Shown here: piece after piece, positions 19,023 through 27,981 of the stretch
Numbering within the stretch: position 1 is the first letter of the stretch
Layout of the letters: the number at the start of each line of letters is the position of its first letter
Source of the DNA: Trichomonas vaginalis G3
Taxonomy: Eukaryota; Parabasalia; Trichomonadida; Trichomonadidae
Direction of reading: 5' to 3'
DNA: 57,747 bases
Assembly (NCBI RefSeq): GCF_026262505.1
Contig: NW_026529101.1
Location: 1 to 57,747 of the forward strand
The notes under the pieces: model-generated
What the model was told of the DNA's origin: nothing
Seen by the model: the letters and a program-made list of their open reading frames with translations, nothing else
Databases searched by the model: none
Translations under genes and position numbers: made by a program

Positions 19023-21007
19023 AAATCTTCTGAAAAATAATATCACATAAACTCATATTATTTTCTAATATATAACTATTTTATATAAAAATCAAATTCA
19101 ATGATCTTAAAAGCGAAGGATAAACCTCAAAATTTACGAATATAATGAGTGGGAATATAATGCTTATCTATCATAAAACCATATGAAATATCAATTTTTG
19201 CTTTACGCCTAATTTTTGACGACAATTAGCAAAAAATGTTAAATGTTAACACTCAGTCCATTTGAATATGAAAAATAAAATTGACTTTGATTAAATGTTT
19301 TTATTTATCATGCAATTCTTCTTGCGACCAAAGATTTGAATAAAATTTCAAAAAATAAGATAGCTTAAAAAATAATATACGGTAGTAAGGGTTTCGTTTT
19401 GCGAAAAAAACGTACAATACGCAATTTCGCTAAAAAAACATTTAGCTAGCAATTTCGACCTTTGACTCCACTCAAGACGTCACTTTTTTAATTTTGCGGT
19501 ATCATATTTTTGGAAAATCTTTATGAATATTATCTAAAAAGTCTCTTTAATATCTATATTTCATATTTTTATCGATTTTTAAAGTTTTTGCGAAAAGTAT
19601 TCAATTATTTTTGCTATTTGGTCGGGTAAATGTCAGATTTGCGACATTTTCTGATATGATATTCAGATTCTACGTTGATAATAATGCTTATAGAACCCTC
19701 TTGCTATTGTGTCAAAATTGCGAAACCGATAGCAAAAATATCTCGCAATATCAAAATTGAGATATTGGGTGAATTATGCATTATAGAGATTCAAAATCTG
19801 ATTTGTGAAAACATCTCATCAGTTTCTAGCTAATTCAAAAATCTTTACTATCTTATTCGATTAAAATGAAAAGGGAATAGTTTCATTATGCTTTAAATGA
19901 CAGCCTTATAATATAATCATAGTTTTCGCTCAATATGCAGCATTTTTTTTTCGAAATCTATGGTCAATATCCTAAATACTGATTGCTTTGCATTCATATC
20001 TCTTACATTTTCTATACCCACATCACTATTCATTGCTATTCCTATCTTTTTCATTTTTGTTTGTTTCTCATAATTTCTCAAAAAACATGATAACTTGATA
20101 TTTGTAAATATCATACTTTATAACGTAAATAAGAACTTGACCTATTAAGAAAAGCAGTAATGAAAAGAAAATCTGAAATTCATAAAAATTACAAGTTTCT
20201 GATGACAATTAGCTTAATTAAACCAGGTACAAGATTATATAATTGTATTTTCTATCCAATTATCCATATAATATCTTATCCAGAAAAAATAACTTGATCA
20301 ATACCAAATGATTTTTTAACTAGTAAATAAAGTATTTTCTTTACACACACATTGTATATCATAGTTTTTTTTTGGTTTCGCAAAACATCCAAAAACAAAT
20401 ATGCTATAAAAGTGACAATTTTAGCAAAACGAAACCCTTAACGGTAGTGTTTACTAATAGATGAATAGTATATAAATTCTATTAAAATGGATTTGATCCA
20501 AAAAAATATAAAACCAAAAATAATTGTTATAATTTAAATGAAGAAGTAATTTAAAACGATTTTATTTATGATCAAATTTTATATATTTTTTTGGATCAAA
20601 TCCATTTTAATAGAATTTATATACTATTCATCTATTAGTAAACACTACCGTATATTATTTTTTAAGCTATCTTATTTTTTGAAATTTTATTCAAATCTTT
20701 GGTCGCAAGAAGAATTGCATGATAAATAAAAACATTTAATCAAAGTCAATTTTATTTTTCATATTCAAATGGACTGAGTGTTAACATTTAACATTTTTTG
20801 CTAATTGTCGTCAAAAATTAGGCGTAAAGCAAAAATTGATATTTCATATGGTTTTATGATAGATAAGCATTATATTCCCACTCATTATATTCGTAAATTT
20901 TGAGGTTTATCCTTCGCTTTTAAGATCATTGAATTTGATTTTTATATAAAATAGTTATATATTAGAAAATAATATGAGTTTATGTGATATTATTTTTCAG
21001 AAGATTT
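19023..21007. repeat. Large foldback with arms of about 430 bp
   Basis: Left arm starts AAATCTTCTGAAAAATAATA at 19023. The right arm ends with its complement at 21007. The arms are nearly identical down to ACGGTAGTGTTTACTAATAG and on to a short centre near 20515-20575. The left arm is interrupted by the element at 19387-20440. No coding frame of note. Confidence 0.85.
19387..20440. mobile_element. Small non-coding inverted-repeat transposon inside the foldback
   Basis: About 1.05 kb with ends AAGGGTTTCGTTTTGC and GCAAAACGAAACCCTT, between two copies of ACGGTAGT. The uninterrupted right arm of the foldback has ACGGTAGT once, which confirms the insertion. A target copy of 8 or 9 bp points to a hAT or Mutator-type element. 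No transposase frame is seen, so it would be non-autonomous. Tnp-like motif AAAAGTGACA occurs just inside the right end. Confidence 0.75.
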
Positions 21008-21173
21008 CATTCTATATGCCTATGAAAAGTACTCTCAAAACTAACTTTTCCCTAATTATAATTAAATCTAGAATATTGTATTATGCTTAGTATTATTTCA
21101 TTTTTCTCATTCAATTTAGAATTTACAAATGTCAAAAAATTGAGAGCTGTCACTTTTGATGAATTTCTGTTTA

Positions 21174-22087
21174 TTACAATACTTTATTAATAACATAATA
21201 TCATTTGTTATCAATATACCAATTCGGCTGTTCTAATTTTGGATTCCCATTCATAAATTGATCAATCTATATTGAAACTTATTCAAATTATTTTCTTATT
21301 GATAACATTTTATTTTTATTTGTCTTCAACTATTCATTTATTTTATCATTATTTTTCGATTTTTTTTAGTTTCAATTTTTTTATTATCTTTATTGTTTTT
21401 TATTTTTCTAATTTTTAAAAATTTCTGCTTAGAATCTTAATCTCATTTTATTTTTCAATAAAAATTCATGTTTACCAATATTCAATCATTTTTCTCGTTC
21501 CCCAAATTTTTATTTTATCTTAATCGTTACTAATTTCTAACACATTCTTTTATAAAAATTATTCTGATCGTAATTTTAATTTCGCCATTGTAGTTATTCA
21601 CTAATTTTTAGTTCATTGTTGTTTTCTCATTGTCCAATTTTATTTTCTTCACTTTAAAGATTTTTTTAAAAATTTTACAATTTGAATTCAACTTTTGTGA
21701 AAAATATTTTTTCAATAATATCTTTCAAAATTATTTATATTTTCTATATTTTATTCAATTGTTCACAATTTATTATTTATTCAAAATTCATTCTCCTGGA
21801 TATTTATACCCAAATAGACTTTCACTGGCTAGAGCAATCTCTAACCAGGTTACACCAACATCAAAAGCTATCGTTGCTATTGACTAATGTTCCACTCAGC
21901 GATGGTATATCACGTAATTGCATTAACAAGTTAACTTACTACAAAAGCCTTCTGTGCTTTCGTCTTATTACTATCGAAGAGTTTTACAAGCACTCGTCCA
22001 GAGAATTTACAAGTTTATACATATTCCATAATGGAAAATTCTACAATTGCATTGAAGTCTTACCAACAAAAGATGAGATCTTGTTGA
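21174..22087. other. AT-rich stretch without clear gene
   Basis: Very T-rich. An open frame ends at 22122 (…NGKFYNCIEVLPTKDEILL) and its last 75 residues look protein-like. It could belong to the transposon's coding region in another frame, but no start or link to the integrase frame can be shown. Confidence 0.4.
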
Positions 22088-22120
22088 ATCGATACTTGGA
22101 AGAACAAAATTACAAAGAGT

Positions 22121-22640
22121 AATGGTTCTACTCCTCTTAATAGTGCACAACAACAGCTCAGACCCAGCAATGGTACATCTCCTCTTAGTAGTGCACAACA
22201 ACAGCTCAGACCCAGCAATGGTACATCTCCTCTTAGTAGTGCACAACAACAGCTCAGACCCAGCAATGGTACATCTCCTCTTAGTAGTGCACAACAACAG
22301 CTCAGACCCAGCAATGGTACATCTCCTCTTAGTAGTGCACAACAACAGCTCAGACCCAGCAATGGTACATCTCCTCTTAGTAGTGCACAACAACAGCTCA
22401 GACCCAGCAATGGTACATCTCCTCTTAGTAGTGCACAACAACAGCTCAGACCCAGCAATGGTACATCTCCTCTTAGTAGTGCACAACAACAGCTCAGACC
22501 CAGCAATGGTACATCTCCTCTTAGTAGTGCACAACAACAGCTCAGACCCAGCAATGGTACATCTCCTCTTAGTAGTGCACAACAACAGCTCAGACCCAGC
22601 AATGGTTATACTCATCTTAGTAGTGCACAACAGTTAAATC
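22121..22640 (+). repeat. 48-bp minisatellite, ten full units plus a partial one
   Basis: Ten near-perfect units starting AATGGTACATCTCCTC and ending CAGACCCAGC. Because 48 is divisible by three, all six frames stay open through the array. The frame in line with the integrase reads SNGTSPLSSAQQQLRP per unit and continues without a stop into the integrase. Confidence 0.95.
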
Positions 22641-22822
22641 CTCAAGCCACTCCTTCAAACCAATCATCAGGTACATACAATCAAATTGCTCCTAATCCCA
22701 TCAGTTCCGATCAATCAAGTCAACGTGCCAATCCTCCTAATCCTCAATCTCGTCCGCACGACCAGTTTGTTGATATTCCACTTTCCCGTGGTAGACCCAA
22801 ACAACCAGTTCCTGATGATCTC

Positions 22823-23908
22823 ATGCAGGCCATTCTCAATTTATTCGAACAACATGGGCGACATGGTATCATCCCCACTTACCTTAGGCTTAATAAAGAT
22901 ATAGCATTCGCCCATGAGCATGAACAAGATTTTGTTCGAATGAAAGATGGCCTGCTTCCAGTTATGAGCTCAACACAGGACTGGTTTCAGAATGTGCGAC
23001 GTGACAAGCCTCTCAATCTTATCTCTAAAGAAATCCCCGCTGACATTAATCAAGATGATAACCCTACTCCATATGCTATAAATTTACAAAATATCAAATA
23101 TCTTCCTCTCCCTCTACCTCAGGCTCCATCAAGGCATATGGTCGAAAAGGCTTTTATCATTCTTGGATTAACACGTCCACGGGGACCCAAGAGACCTAAA
23201 GGGAGGACAAGATACGAGGCTTTACTTCCAAATCAAATCTGGCACGTTGACATTCACTTTCTCAATAAACGCAGAAGTGAATTATTGTATGGAGTAATAG
23301 ATGATTGTACCAGAATGGTTTTGGAGTGGCAGCATCTCTCCTCCAAACATGCAAATCAGACCGTTAAGGTAATTGAGCGGGCCATAAAACGTTTTGGTCC
23401 CCCTCATACCATATGGTCTGATAATGGAGGAGAGAATAGAGGTGAATTCCTACAAGCGATGAGATGCAAAGGAATTCGAAATGTCTATATTGTGCCACAT
23501 TGCCCTTACCAAAACGGTAAGATTGAGCGATTGTGGCCCAATATAGAAAACCGCAATCTAACATGGAGTAAAATTCAGAGTTGGGTCAATTCCTATAACT
23601 CCAAGCCCCATGCCGCACTACCGACACGTCTTCTCAATGGAAGGAAAATCAATTATAGTCCAAATGAATTATGGATGAAGGGGCCCATTTGGAGACCAGG
23701 AATGCCTGCCAAATGGGTCGTTGATGGAGTTACCCAAGACTTTCTCCCAGGATCAGTACAGGCTAGAGAAATACCAGAACTCCAAGATGAGGAAGAAGAA
23801 ATCGATAATAAAGATGGTAAAAAAGAGAAGGAGGGACAAAGTGAAGAATATGAAGGTGGATATGAAGAAGAATATGAAATAAATTATGAAGAAGATAATG
23901 ATGAATAA
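22823..23908 (+). CDS. DDE integrase-like transposase
   Basis: 361 aa from the first in-frame ATG. The open frame reaches back to 22088 through the 16-aa repeats and a Pro/Asn/Gln-rich stretch, so the protein may be longer with a non-ATG or spliced start. Core: IWHVDIHFLNKRRSELLYGV, IDDCTRMVLEWQHLSS, TIWSDNGGENRGEF, CPYQNGKIERLW. This supplies the D, D and E of a retroviral-type integrase. A GRP-KRPKGR basic patch precedes the core, and a strongly acidic E/D/Y tail follows from about residue 318. Expected to cut and join the ends of the transposon at 18325-23986. Confidence 0.85.
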   Translation: MQAILNLFEQHGRHGIIPTYLRLNKDIAFAHEHEQDFVRMKDGLLPVMSSTQDWFQNVRRDKPLNLISKEIPADINQDDNPTPYAINLQNIKYLPLPLPQAPSRHMVEKAFIILGLTRPRGPKRPKGRTRYEALLPNQIWHVDIHFLNKRRSELLYGVIDDCTRMVLEWQHLSSKHANQTVKVIERAIKRFGPPHTIWSDNGGENRGEFLQAMRCKGIRNVYIVPHCPYQNGKIERLWPNIENRNLTWSKIQSWVNSYNSKPHAALPTRLLNGRKINYSPNELWMKGPIWRPGMPAKWVVDGVTQDFLPGSVQAREIPELQDEEEEIDNKDGKKEKEGQSEEYEGGYEEEYEINYEEDNDE

Positions 23909-23971
23909 AATGTCACTTTTTATATTTTTGACACGTAAAGTTGTCACTTTTCTGTCAAACCGTTTTTATCG

Positions 23972-23986
23972 TTTTCGTATATAACA
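23972..23986 (-). repeat. Right terminal inverted repeat of the integrase transposon
   Basis: TTTTCGTATATAACA, inverse of 18325-18339 with one mismatch. The target copy AAAC follows at 23987-23990. Subterminal inverted AAAAGTGACA lies at 23942-23951. Confidence 0.85.
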
Positions 23987-23990
23987 AAAC

Positions 23991-24135
23991 AAATGTGAAA
24001 TATTATCCTTCATCTCTGAAAACAATAACGAACAAAGATGTTATACAGAAATTCTTACCAAAGGTTGAAGAAGCTTCTATTGACATTGACGAAGGAAGTG
24101 AAATGGTTGAAGAAATTGACCCTGAAGCTATTTAA
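23991..24135 (+). pseudogene. 157-aa gene, A2 copy, part right of the transposon
   Basis: Continues the match to 2150-2623 after the target copy, ending in EEIDPEAI. Confidence 0.8.
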
Positions 24136-24154
24136 GCAAAAATATATTTTTTGG

Positions 24155-24370
24155 TTAGTCTTCATATCGATATTTTACAACAATTCCCCAATGTATAAAC
24201 TTTTCATACGCTTTTTCATAAGCTTTATATACCTTCAGAAATTTTGCATAATCTTTAGAAGCATTTAGATATTGTTTAAATGCTTTGTATGTCTTCAGAA
24301 ATTTTGCATAATCTTTTACATGTTGTTCGTTCTCTTCTTCTGTCATGAGTTCCGAATATTCTAAATTCAT
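24155..24370 (-). CDS. Unknown 71-aa lysine/tyrosine-rich protein, A2
   Basis: Translation identical to 2642-2857. It has the same internal duplication of DYAKFLK(T/V)YKA and the same convergent position next to the 157-aa gene. Function unknown. Confidence 0.6.
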   Translation of the reverse strand: MNLEYSELMTEEENEQHVKDYAKFLKTYKAFKQYLNASKDYAKFLKVYKAYEKAYEKFIHWGIVVKYRYED

Positions 24371-24425
24371 GTTCTTTCATATGAGATAAAATTTTATAAA
24401 AAAATAAAATTAGCTTAGATTTTTT

Positions 24426-25253
24426 TTATTCTTCCTCTTTGAAGTTATCGAAATATTCTGTTATTTTTTCCTTCAGTAATGTTAAGTCTTCTTTGAATGT
24501 AAGTATTGTGCAACCTTTGATGTCATAGTGTGTTTGAGGAAGAGTATTTTTGACAATTTCCTTTATTTGCTCATTCGGTGTCATTGAAATCGGTAAGTTT
24601 TCACGATAGAACCAATTTCTGTCAGATTTATATATCTTAGCTAAGTCATAAAAGCTCTTGTTGTTTCTTCTAACTAAATGCAACATAACCATATCTCTGT
24701 CTTCTTCATTTTCCATCTCTTCAGTATAAATCATATACTTATAGTTCTTTTCCTTTCCTTTTGGTACCGAACGTGGTATTCTTTTCTGTATGCTTTTGTC
24801 TTTGGATTCAATGACTTCATCTTTTGCTTGAAGTTTCTTTTCCATATCTTCACGTTCTTGTCTGTGAAGTTCATCTAACATCATGAAAATATAACAAGCA
24901 TAACGGGGCCAAGCCCACATTGCTACAGCATTTACTAAAAGTCTATGAACATAATAACCTTTCAAACCAGGAGCCAAATTCTTGCGATTTTCGTACGGAA
25001 TCTCTTCCCCCGGTTTTCCGAGGGAAGCAATCATATGAGGAAATTCTTCTAAAAGTTCTTTTGTCTGTTGGTTTTCAAACCAATGATATGCTTGCTTTGT
25101 AGAACGAAGAGCATTCATTATACTTTGCATCTGGTACATATCGTCTTTGACCGAACGAATGAGTCTCAATTGTTTGTTATACTGTATGTATTCATATTCT
25201 TCATTTATGGCTTCATGGACTATAACTGTTGTTGTGTTCTCTAATGTTGTCAT
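24426..25253 (-). CDS. KilA-N domain protein, A2 (275 aa)
   Basis: Whole frame from MTTLENTT, a start supported by the three-copy alignment and by the T-tract leader upstream. Residues 1-75 form an N-terminal helix-rich region. KilA-N core (about 95-150): APGLKGYYVHRLLVNAVAMW then WPRYACYIFMMLDELHRQ. Charged coiled segment (150-190) ending SVPKGKEKNYKYMIYTEE. C-terminal domain (205-275) NNKSFYDLAKIYKSDRNWFY. KilA-N is a viral DNA-binding fold, so a regulator or replication role is plausible. Position between the small genes and repeat spacer matches A1. Confidence 0.85.
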   Translation of the reverse strand: MTTLENTTTVIVHEAINEEYEYIQYNKQLRLIRSVKDDMYQMQSIMNALRSTKQAYHWFENQQTKELLEEFPHMIASLGKPGEEIPYENRKNLAPGLKGYYVHRLLVNAVAMWAWPRYACYIFMMLDELHRQEREDMEKKLQAKDEVIESKDKSIQKRIPRSVPKGKEKNYKYMIYTEEMENEEDRDMVMLHLVRRNNKSFYDLAKIYKSDRNWFYRENLPISMTPNEQIKEIVKNTLPQTHYDIKGCTILTFKEDLTLLKEKITEYFDNFKEEE

Positions 25254-25316
25254 TACTGTCTTTACATACAAAATAAAAAAATAAATAAAAATAAAACTAA
25301 CTTTATTTTTTTTCAT
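25254..25316 (-). promoter_or_regulatory. T-tract promoter-like leader, A2 KilA-N gene
   Basis: Same GTTAGTTTTATTTTTATTT, T tract and TTTTGTATGTAAAGA as before the genes at 2913 and 47780. Confidence 0.5.
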
Positions 25317-25403
25317 GAAGTTTGGTCATTTTCAACATAACCTTCATTGCATGAAAAGTGTCATATATAACATATATATGATATTTTACTAAAAAATATG
25401 TAA

Positions 25404-25487
25404 GCGGCTCATAGCTCAGTGGTATGGACTCCCTTGTCATAAGTGTCCAGGACCTCAGTTCGAGTCCCGATGGTGTTCAGGTTTTTT
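25404..25487 (+). ncRNA. tRNA-like sequence with Pol III boxes
   Basis: A-box TAGCTCAGTGG at 25412-25422, B-box AGTTCGAGTCC at 25457-25467, and a T6 run at 25482-25487. That is the layout of an RNA polymerase III gene. A tRNA cloverleaf is poor: acceptor and T stems do not pair and neither GTC nor CAT fits a good anticodon arm. It is either a decayed tRNA (or tRNA-derived element) or a small Pol III RNA. Not present at the matching place in A1. Confidence 0.45.
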
Positions 25488-25619
25488 CCTTTTCTGCAAA
25501 AAAATTGAGAGAGCATTGAATTTGCAAGTACAAAGGGTCTATTTGGTGTTAGACCCTAGCGAAGAAAATATGGTACTGGAACGATAGAAGTTTACATTTG
25601 TAAAGTTGGACGATAAAAT

Positions 25620-25840
25620 TTACTGACTAACGTCGGTTCGCATCCTGACTGACGTCGGTAGAGACCATGACTGACGTCGGTATGGAATGCTCTCAAAATC
25701 TTCGAAATTGAAAGGTTTATGGAATGACTTCAGGATGGGTCCTGACTGACGTCGGTTCGCGTCCTGACTGACTTCAGGATGGGTCCTGACTGACGTCGGT
25801 TCGCGTCCTGACTGACATCAGGAAATTCTATCGTTCTACT
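25620..25840 (+). repeat. Irregular repeats of CCTGACTGACGTCGG
   Basis: Six or more units of TGACTGACGTCGGT or TGACTGACTTCAGGA with GGTTCGCGTCC or AGGATGGGTCC between them, in two larger blocks. GACGTC is a palindrome. Non-coding; replaces the CAAGACTTG array of A1. Confidence 0.8.
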
Positions 25841-25849
25841 TTACAAAAT

Positions 25850-26045
25850 GTAAACTTCTATCGTACATGATATTTAGTTGACATGGTAATCTATCTTCAT
25901 GTAAAGTTTGGCGGTTTGAAACCGTCGGGAACCTTCACTTTTTTGACGAACTTTCCACAGCAATTTTTAAATTTTGTGAAAACTCAGCGGTTTGACACAT
26001 GCCATATGCCATTTTACTCAGAATCTCACGAATTCAGCAAAAATA
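25850..26045. other. Conserved spacer shared with 4410-4606
   Basis: Nearly the same sequence as in A1, including GGCGGTTTGAAACCGTC and the end near GAATTCAGC. No gene is called. Confidence 0.55.
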
Positions 26046-26055
26046 ATGAGTTCAT

Positions 26056-26520
26056 TTACTCACAATATTTTTGTACAAAACGACCCCAAACTTTTAACTT
26101 CTTTTCTGCAGCTTCTAATGCTATCTTAGCGAGTTCATATTCTCTAAATTCTCTCTTTAAATCTTCTTGTTCCCATTGGTCTAGTTCGTATGGAGAATCT
26201 CTATAATCATAACATATCTCACGTTCATGTTCTAATTGTTTTTCGCGCATTTTTCTAACTTCTTGTTCGAACAAAGGTTTAGCATTCTCTACTGTATCTT
26301 CAAGTTCTTCTTCATCTAATTTCTCATGAACTTTCTTGTCTATGGAGTCCATAATATCTTTGACATAAAATGCATACTTTACAGAGCACCATTCAGCAAC
26401 AAAATGAACGAGGTCAGGATGTATGTAAATACCTTTGAATTCATTTATAACGCCCTTAGTAAGCTCATAAAATGCTTGTTTTGAGGTCGAGCCACTTTTG
26501 GCTCGACCGTATTCTTTCAA
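26056..26520 (-). CDS. Second KilA-N protein family (154 aa or longer)
   Basis: Strong KilA-N core: FKGIYIHPDLVHFVAEWCSV then KYAFYVKDIMDSID, followed by a highly charged helical C-terminus. A 10-bp perfect hairpin (GGTCGAGCCA, loop CTTT) lies in the coding sequence at 26485-26508. A decayed form of it is in the relative at 46240. Differs clearly from the KilA-N family at 24426. Partial relatives lie at 27722-27812 and 46034-46377. The open sequence upstream to 26560 may hold the natural start. Confidence 0.75.
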   Translation of the reverse strand: MKEYGRAKSGSTSKQAFYELTKGVINEFKGIYIHPDLVHFVAEWCSVKYAFYVKDIMDSIDKKVHEKLDEEELEDTVENAKPLFEQEVRKMREKQLEHEREICYDYRDSPYELDQWEQEDLKREFREYELAKIALEAAEKKLKVWGRFVQKYCE

Positions 26521-26566
26521 CCAAAACTCAAGAATTTTCGTGAATTTCCTTAAGATAGAAAAAATA

Positions 26567-26622
26567 ATGTTTATGTTAGCATGTTAGATCTAACACGTTT
26601 TCTAACCACTTTTCTAACATCG
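26567..26622 (-). repeat. GTTAGATCTAAC intergenic module M4
   Basis: Same form as M1, between the second KilA-N gene and the 313-aa gene. Confidence 0.8.
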
Positions 26623-26633
26623 AAGAAAACTAT

Positions 26634-27575
26634 TTACAAGCGTTTTACATGGTATATGTTGCGATGGTTCATGACTTTAAACAGTTTTGTAGCTTCTATT
26701 TCTTCACGAAGGATATCAAAAATTTTAACTATGCCGAAGGTTTCTTTATATTTCTTCTTGACATCAGATAATAGGAAATCGTCAGCAGTTGGATAGTTTT
26801 TGTTCAGAAATGCTAACATGTCCATTTTATCTTCTGCTGGTTTCTCTACTTCTTTCTTTAAGTCAGCATAGTCGTTTCTCATACGTTCTATCTCTTTGAC
26901 GGAGTAGTTATATTTCCTCATTGCTGCTTTACATTTAGAACATTGCGGATTCATTTTTGCGTTATACATTGAAATAAAACCAGCTAGAACAACCAAGGCG
27001 TCAATGGTTTTCTTTAAATCTGAAGCAGTTGGTTTTATCTGTTCATTCCATACCTTACCTCTTCTATCTTTATCTCTTATCTGCCATACACATTCTGCAA
27101 CTAATGAAACAAAATTGTCGTATGTCTTAAACTCCCCAGATTTATATATGTCAGAGATGTTCTTATATACCATGTCGCAATCTTTGTCCATAACTTTATG
27201 GTTGCAATGATATCCTAGAAACTCATAATTTACTTTACGTATGAACTTCTTTATTTCTACTGAGTCAGTTGGCTTCACTTCTATTTCATCGAATTCAGGA
27301 ATAGTGAGCTTTTGTTGTTGGATTTCAGGCAATTTGGGTAAATGGTCAATAATGTCCTGCATGTCATAAAGATACTGTTCATTTTCTTCATCCTGTGCGG
27401 TACAGTCTAAATTACTTGTTAAAAGTTCTTGCTTTATCTTCTGGATTTTTGTTTCAAAAGTATATGAAGAAGGAATAAAGCTTTTCATCTCTACTAACAT
27501 TGACGTAGGATTCATGACTAACGAGTTTGGTGCTGTTGTTGTTTGAACTGTTGTTGTGCCGATTGTTGAAATCAT
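26634..27575 (-). CDS. Unknown 313-aa protein, A2
   Basis: Whole copy of the family at 4670-5608. The start MISTIGTTT is chosen by comparison of the three copies; a longer frame upstream reads into the T-tract leader. It keeps the PQCSKCKAAMRKY motif and the FLNKNYPTADDFLL domain. It is bordered by modules M4 and M5/M6 on the two sides. Function unknown. Confidence 0.65.
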   Translation of the reverse strand: MISTIGTTTVQTTTAPNSLVMNPTSMLVEMKSFIPSSYTFETKIQKIKQELLTSNLDCTAQDEENEQYLYDMQDIIDHLPKLPEIQQQKLTIPEFDEIEVKPTDSVEIKKFIRKVNYEFLGYHCNHKVMDKDCDMVYKNISDIYKSGEFKTYDNFVSLVAECVWQIRDKDRRGKVWNEQIKPTASDLKKTIDALVVLAGFISMYNAKMNPQCSKCKAAMRKYNYSVKEIERMRNDYADLKKEVEKPAEDKMDMLAFLNKNYPTADDFLLSDVKKKYKETFGIVKIFDILREEIEATKLFKVMNHRNIYHVKRL

Positions 27576-27658
27576 ATCTTTTATACAAAATAAAAAAATA
27601 AATAAAAATAAAACTAACTTTATTTTTTCTGTCTTAAGGAAATTCATGAAAATTCATG

Positions 27659-27720
27659 AGGTTAGAAATGAGGTTAGAAATGAGGTTAGATCTAACCATC
27701 TACCCTAAACATTATTTTTG
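27659..27720 (+). repeat. GTTAGATCTAAC intergenic module M5
   Basis: Three GAGGTTAGAAAT-type halves, GGTTAGATCTAACC, then CTACCCTAAACATTATTTTT. Confidence 0.8.
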
Positions 27721-27721
27721 C

Positions 27722-27812
27722 TGAATTCAACAACAAAATGAACGAGGTCAGGATGTATGCAAATACCTTTGAATTCATTCATAACGCCTTAGTAAGCTCA
27801 TAAAATGCTTGT
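27722..27812 (-). pseudogene. Relic of the second KilA-N gene
   Basis: About 90 bp matching the KilA-N core of 26056-26520 (the region encoding FKGIxIHPDLVHFV). It starts right at module M5. A fragment only. Confidence 0.7.
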
Positions 27813-27824
27813 TTTTGCATCACA

Positions 27825-27858
27825 TTTTGACGAAGTGAAGATCTTCACTTCGTCAAAA
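27825..27858. repeat. 34-bp perfect palindrome
   Basis: TTTTGACGAAGTGAAGA at 27825-27841 is followed at once by its exact complement to 27858. No loop. Lies between the KilA-N relic and module M6. Confidence 0.9.
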
Positions 27859-27900
27859 AATCCCTGAAATCAAGAATTAATTCCCGTCAAATACAAAAAA

Positions 27901-27976
27901 TGAGGGTAGAAATGAGGTTAGAAATGAGGTTAGAAATGAGGTTAGATCTAACTATCTACCCTAAACATTATTTTTG
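27901..27976 (+). repeat. GTTAGATCTAAC intergenic module M6
   Basis: GGGTAGAAATGAGG, three GTTAGAAAT-type halves, GTTAGATCTAAC, CTACCCTAAACATTATTTTT. Direct copy of M5, about 240 bp away. Confidence 0.8.
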
Positions 27977-27981
27977 TTCAT

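Larger units (their letters stand above)
18867..21173. repeat. Inverted 26-bp repeats bounding a nested element
   Basis: 18867-18892 and 21148-21173 are perfect inverted copies containing CAGAAATTCATCAAAAGTGA. Similarity continues weakly outward (TACTGTTG against TATTGTAA). They look like the ends of a nested non-coding element that contains the foldback at 19023-21007. No target duplication could be fixed. Confidence 0.65.
18325..23986 (+). mobile_element. Integrase-type DNA transposon inserted in the 157-aa gene
   Basis: Compared with the uninterrupted gene in A1, 5662 bp were added between two copies of AAAC (18321-18324 and 23987-23990). Ends are inverted: left TCTTATATACGAAAA, right (reverse) TGTTATATACGAAAA. 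Further in, both ends carry AAAAGTGACA...TTTAC-TGTCAAAAA in inverted form. It encodes one DDE integrase-like protein (22823-23908) and contains nested smaller elements. TIRs starting TGT with a 4-bp target duplication and a retrovirus-like integrase resemble Ginger-type or related cut-and-paste transposons. The exact family is not certain. Confidence 0.85.

Noticed and set aside
19387-20440. Mariner-type element with TA target
   Set aside because: TA flanks exist, but comparison with the uninterrupted foldback arm shows an 8-9-bp ACGGTAGT duplication instead.
22007-22637. Long minus-strand and other-frame ORFs across the minisatellite (Cys/Leu-rich repeats)
   Set aside because: A 48-bp repeat keeps every frame open; only the frame leading into the integrase has support.
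22121-22640. CRISPR-like array
   Set aside because: Units are contiguous 48-bp copies with no unique spacers, in a eukaryotic transposon.
25404-25480. Functional tRNA-Asp (GTC) or tRNA-Met (CAT)
   Set aside because: Acceptor, anticodon and T stems do not pair; kept only as a tRNA-like Pol III unit.
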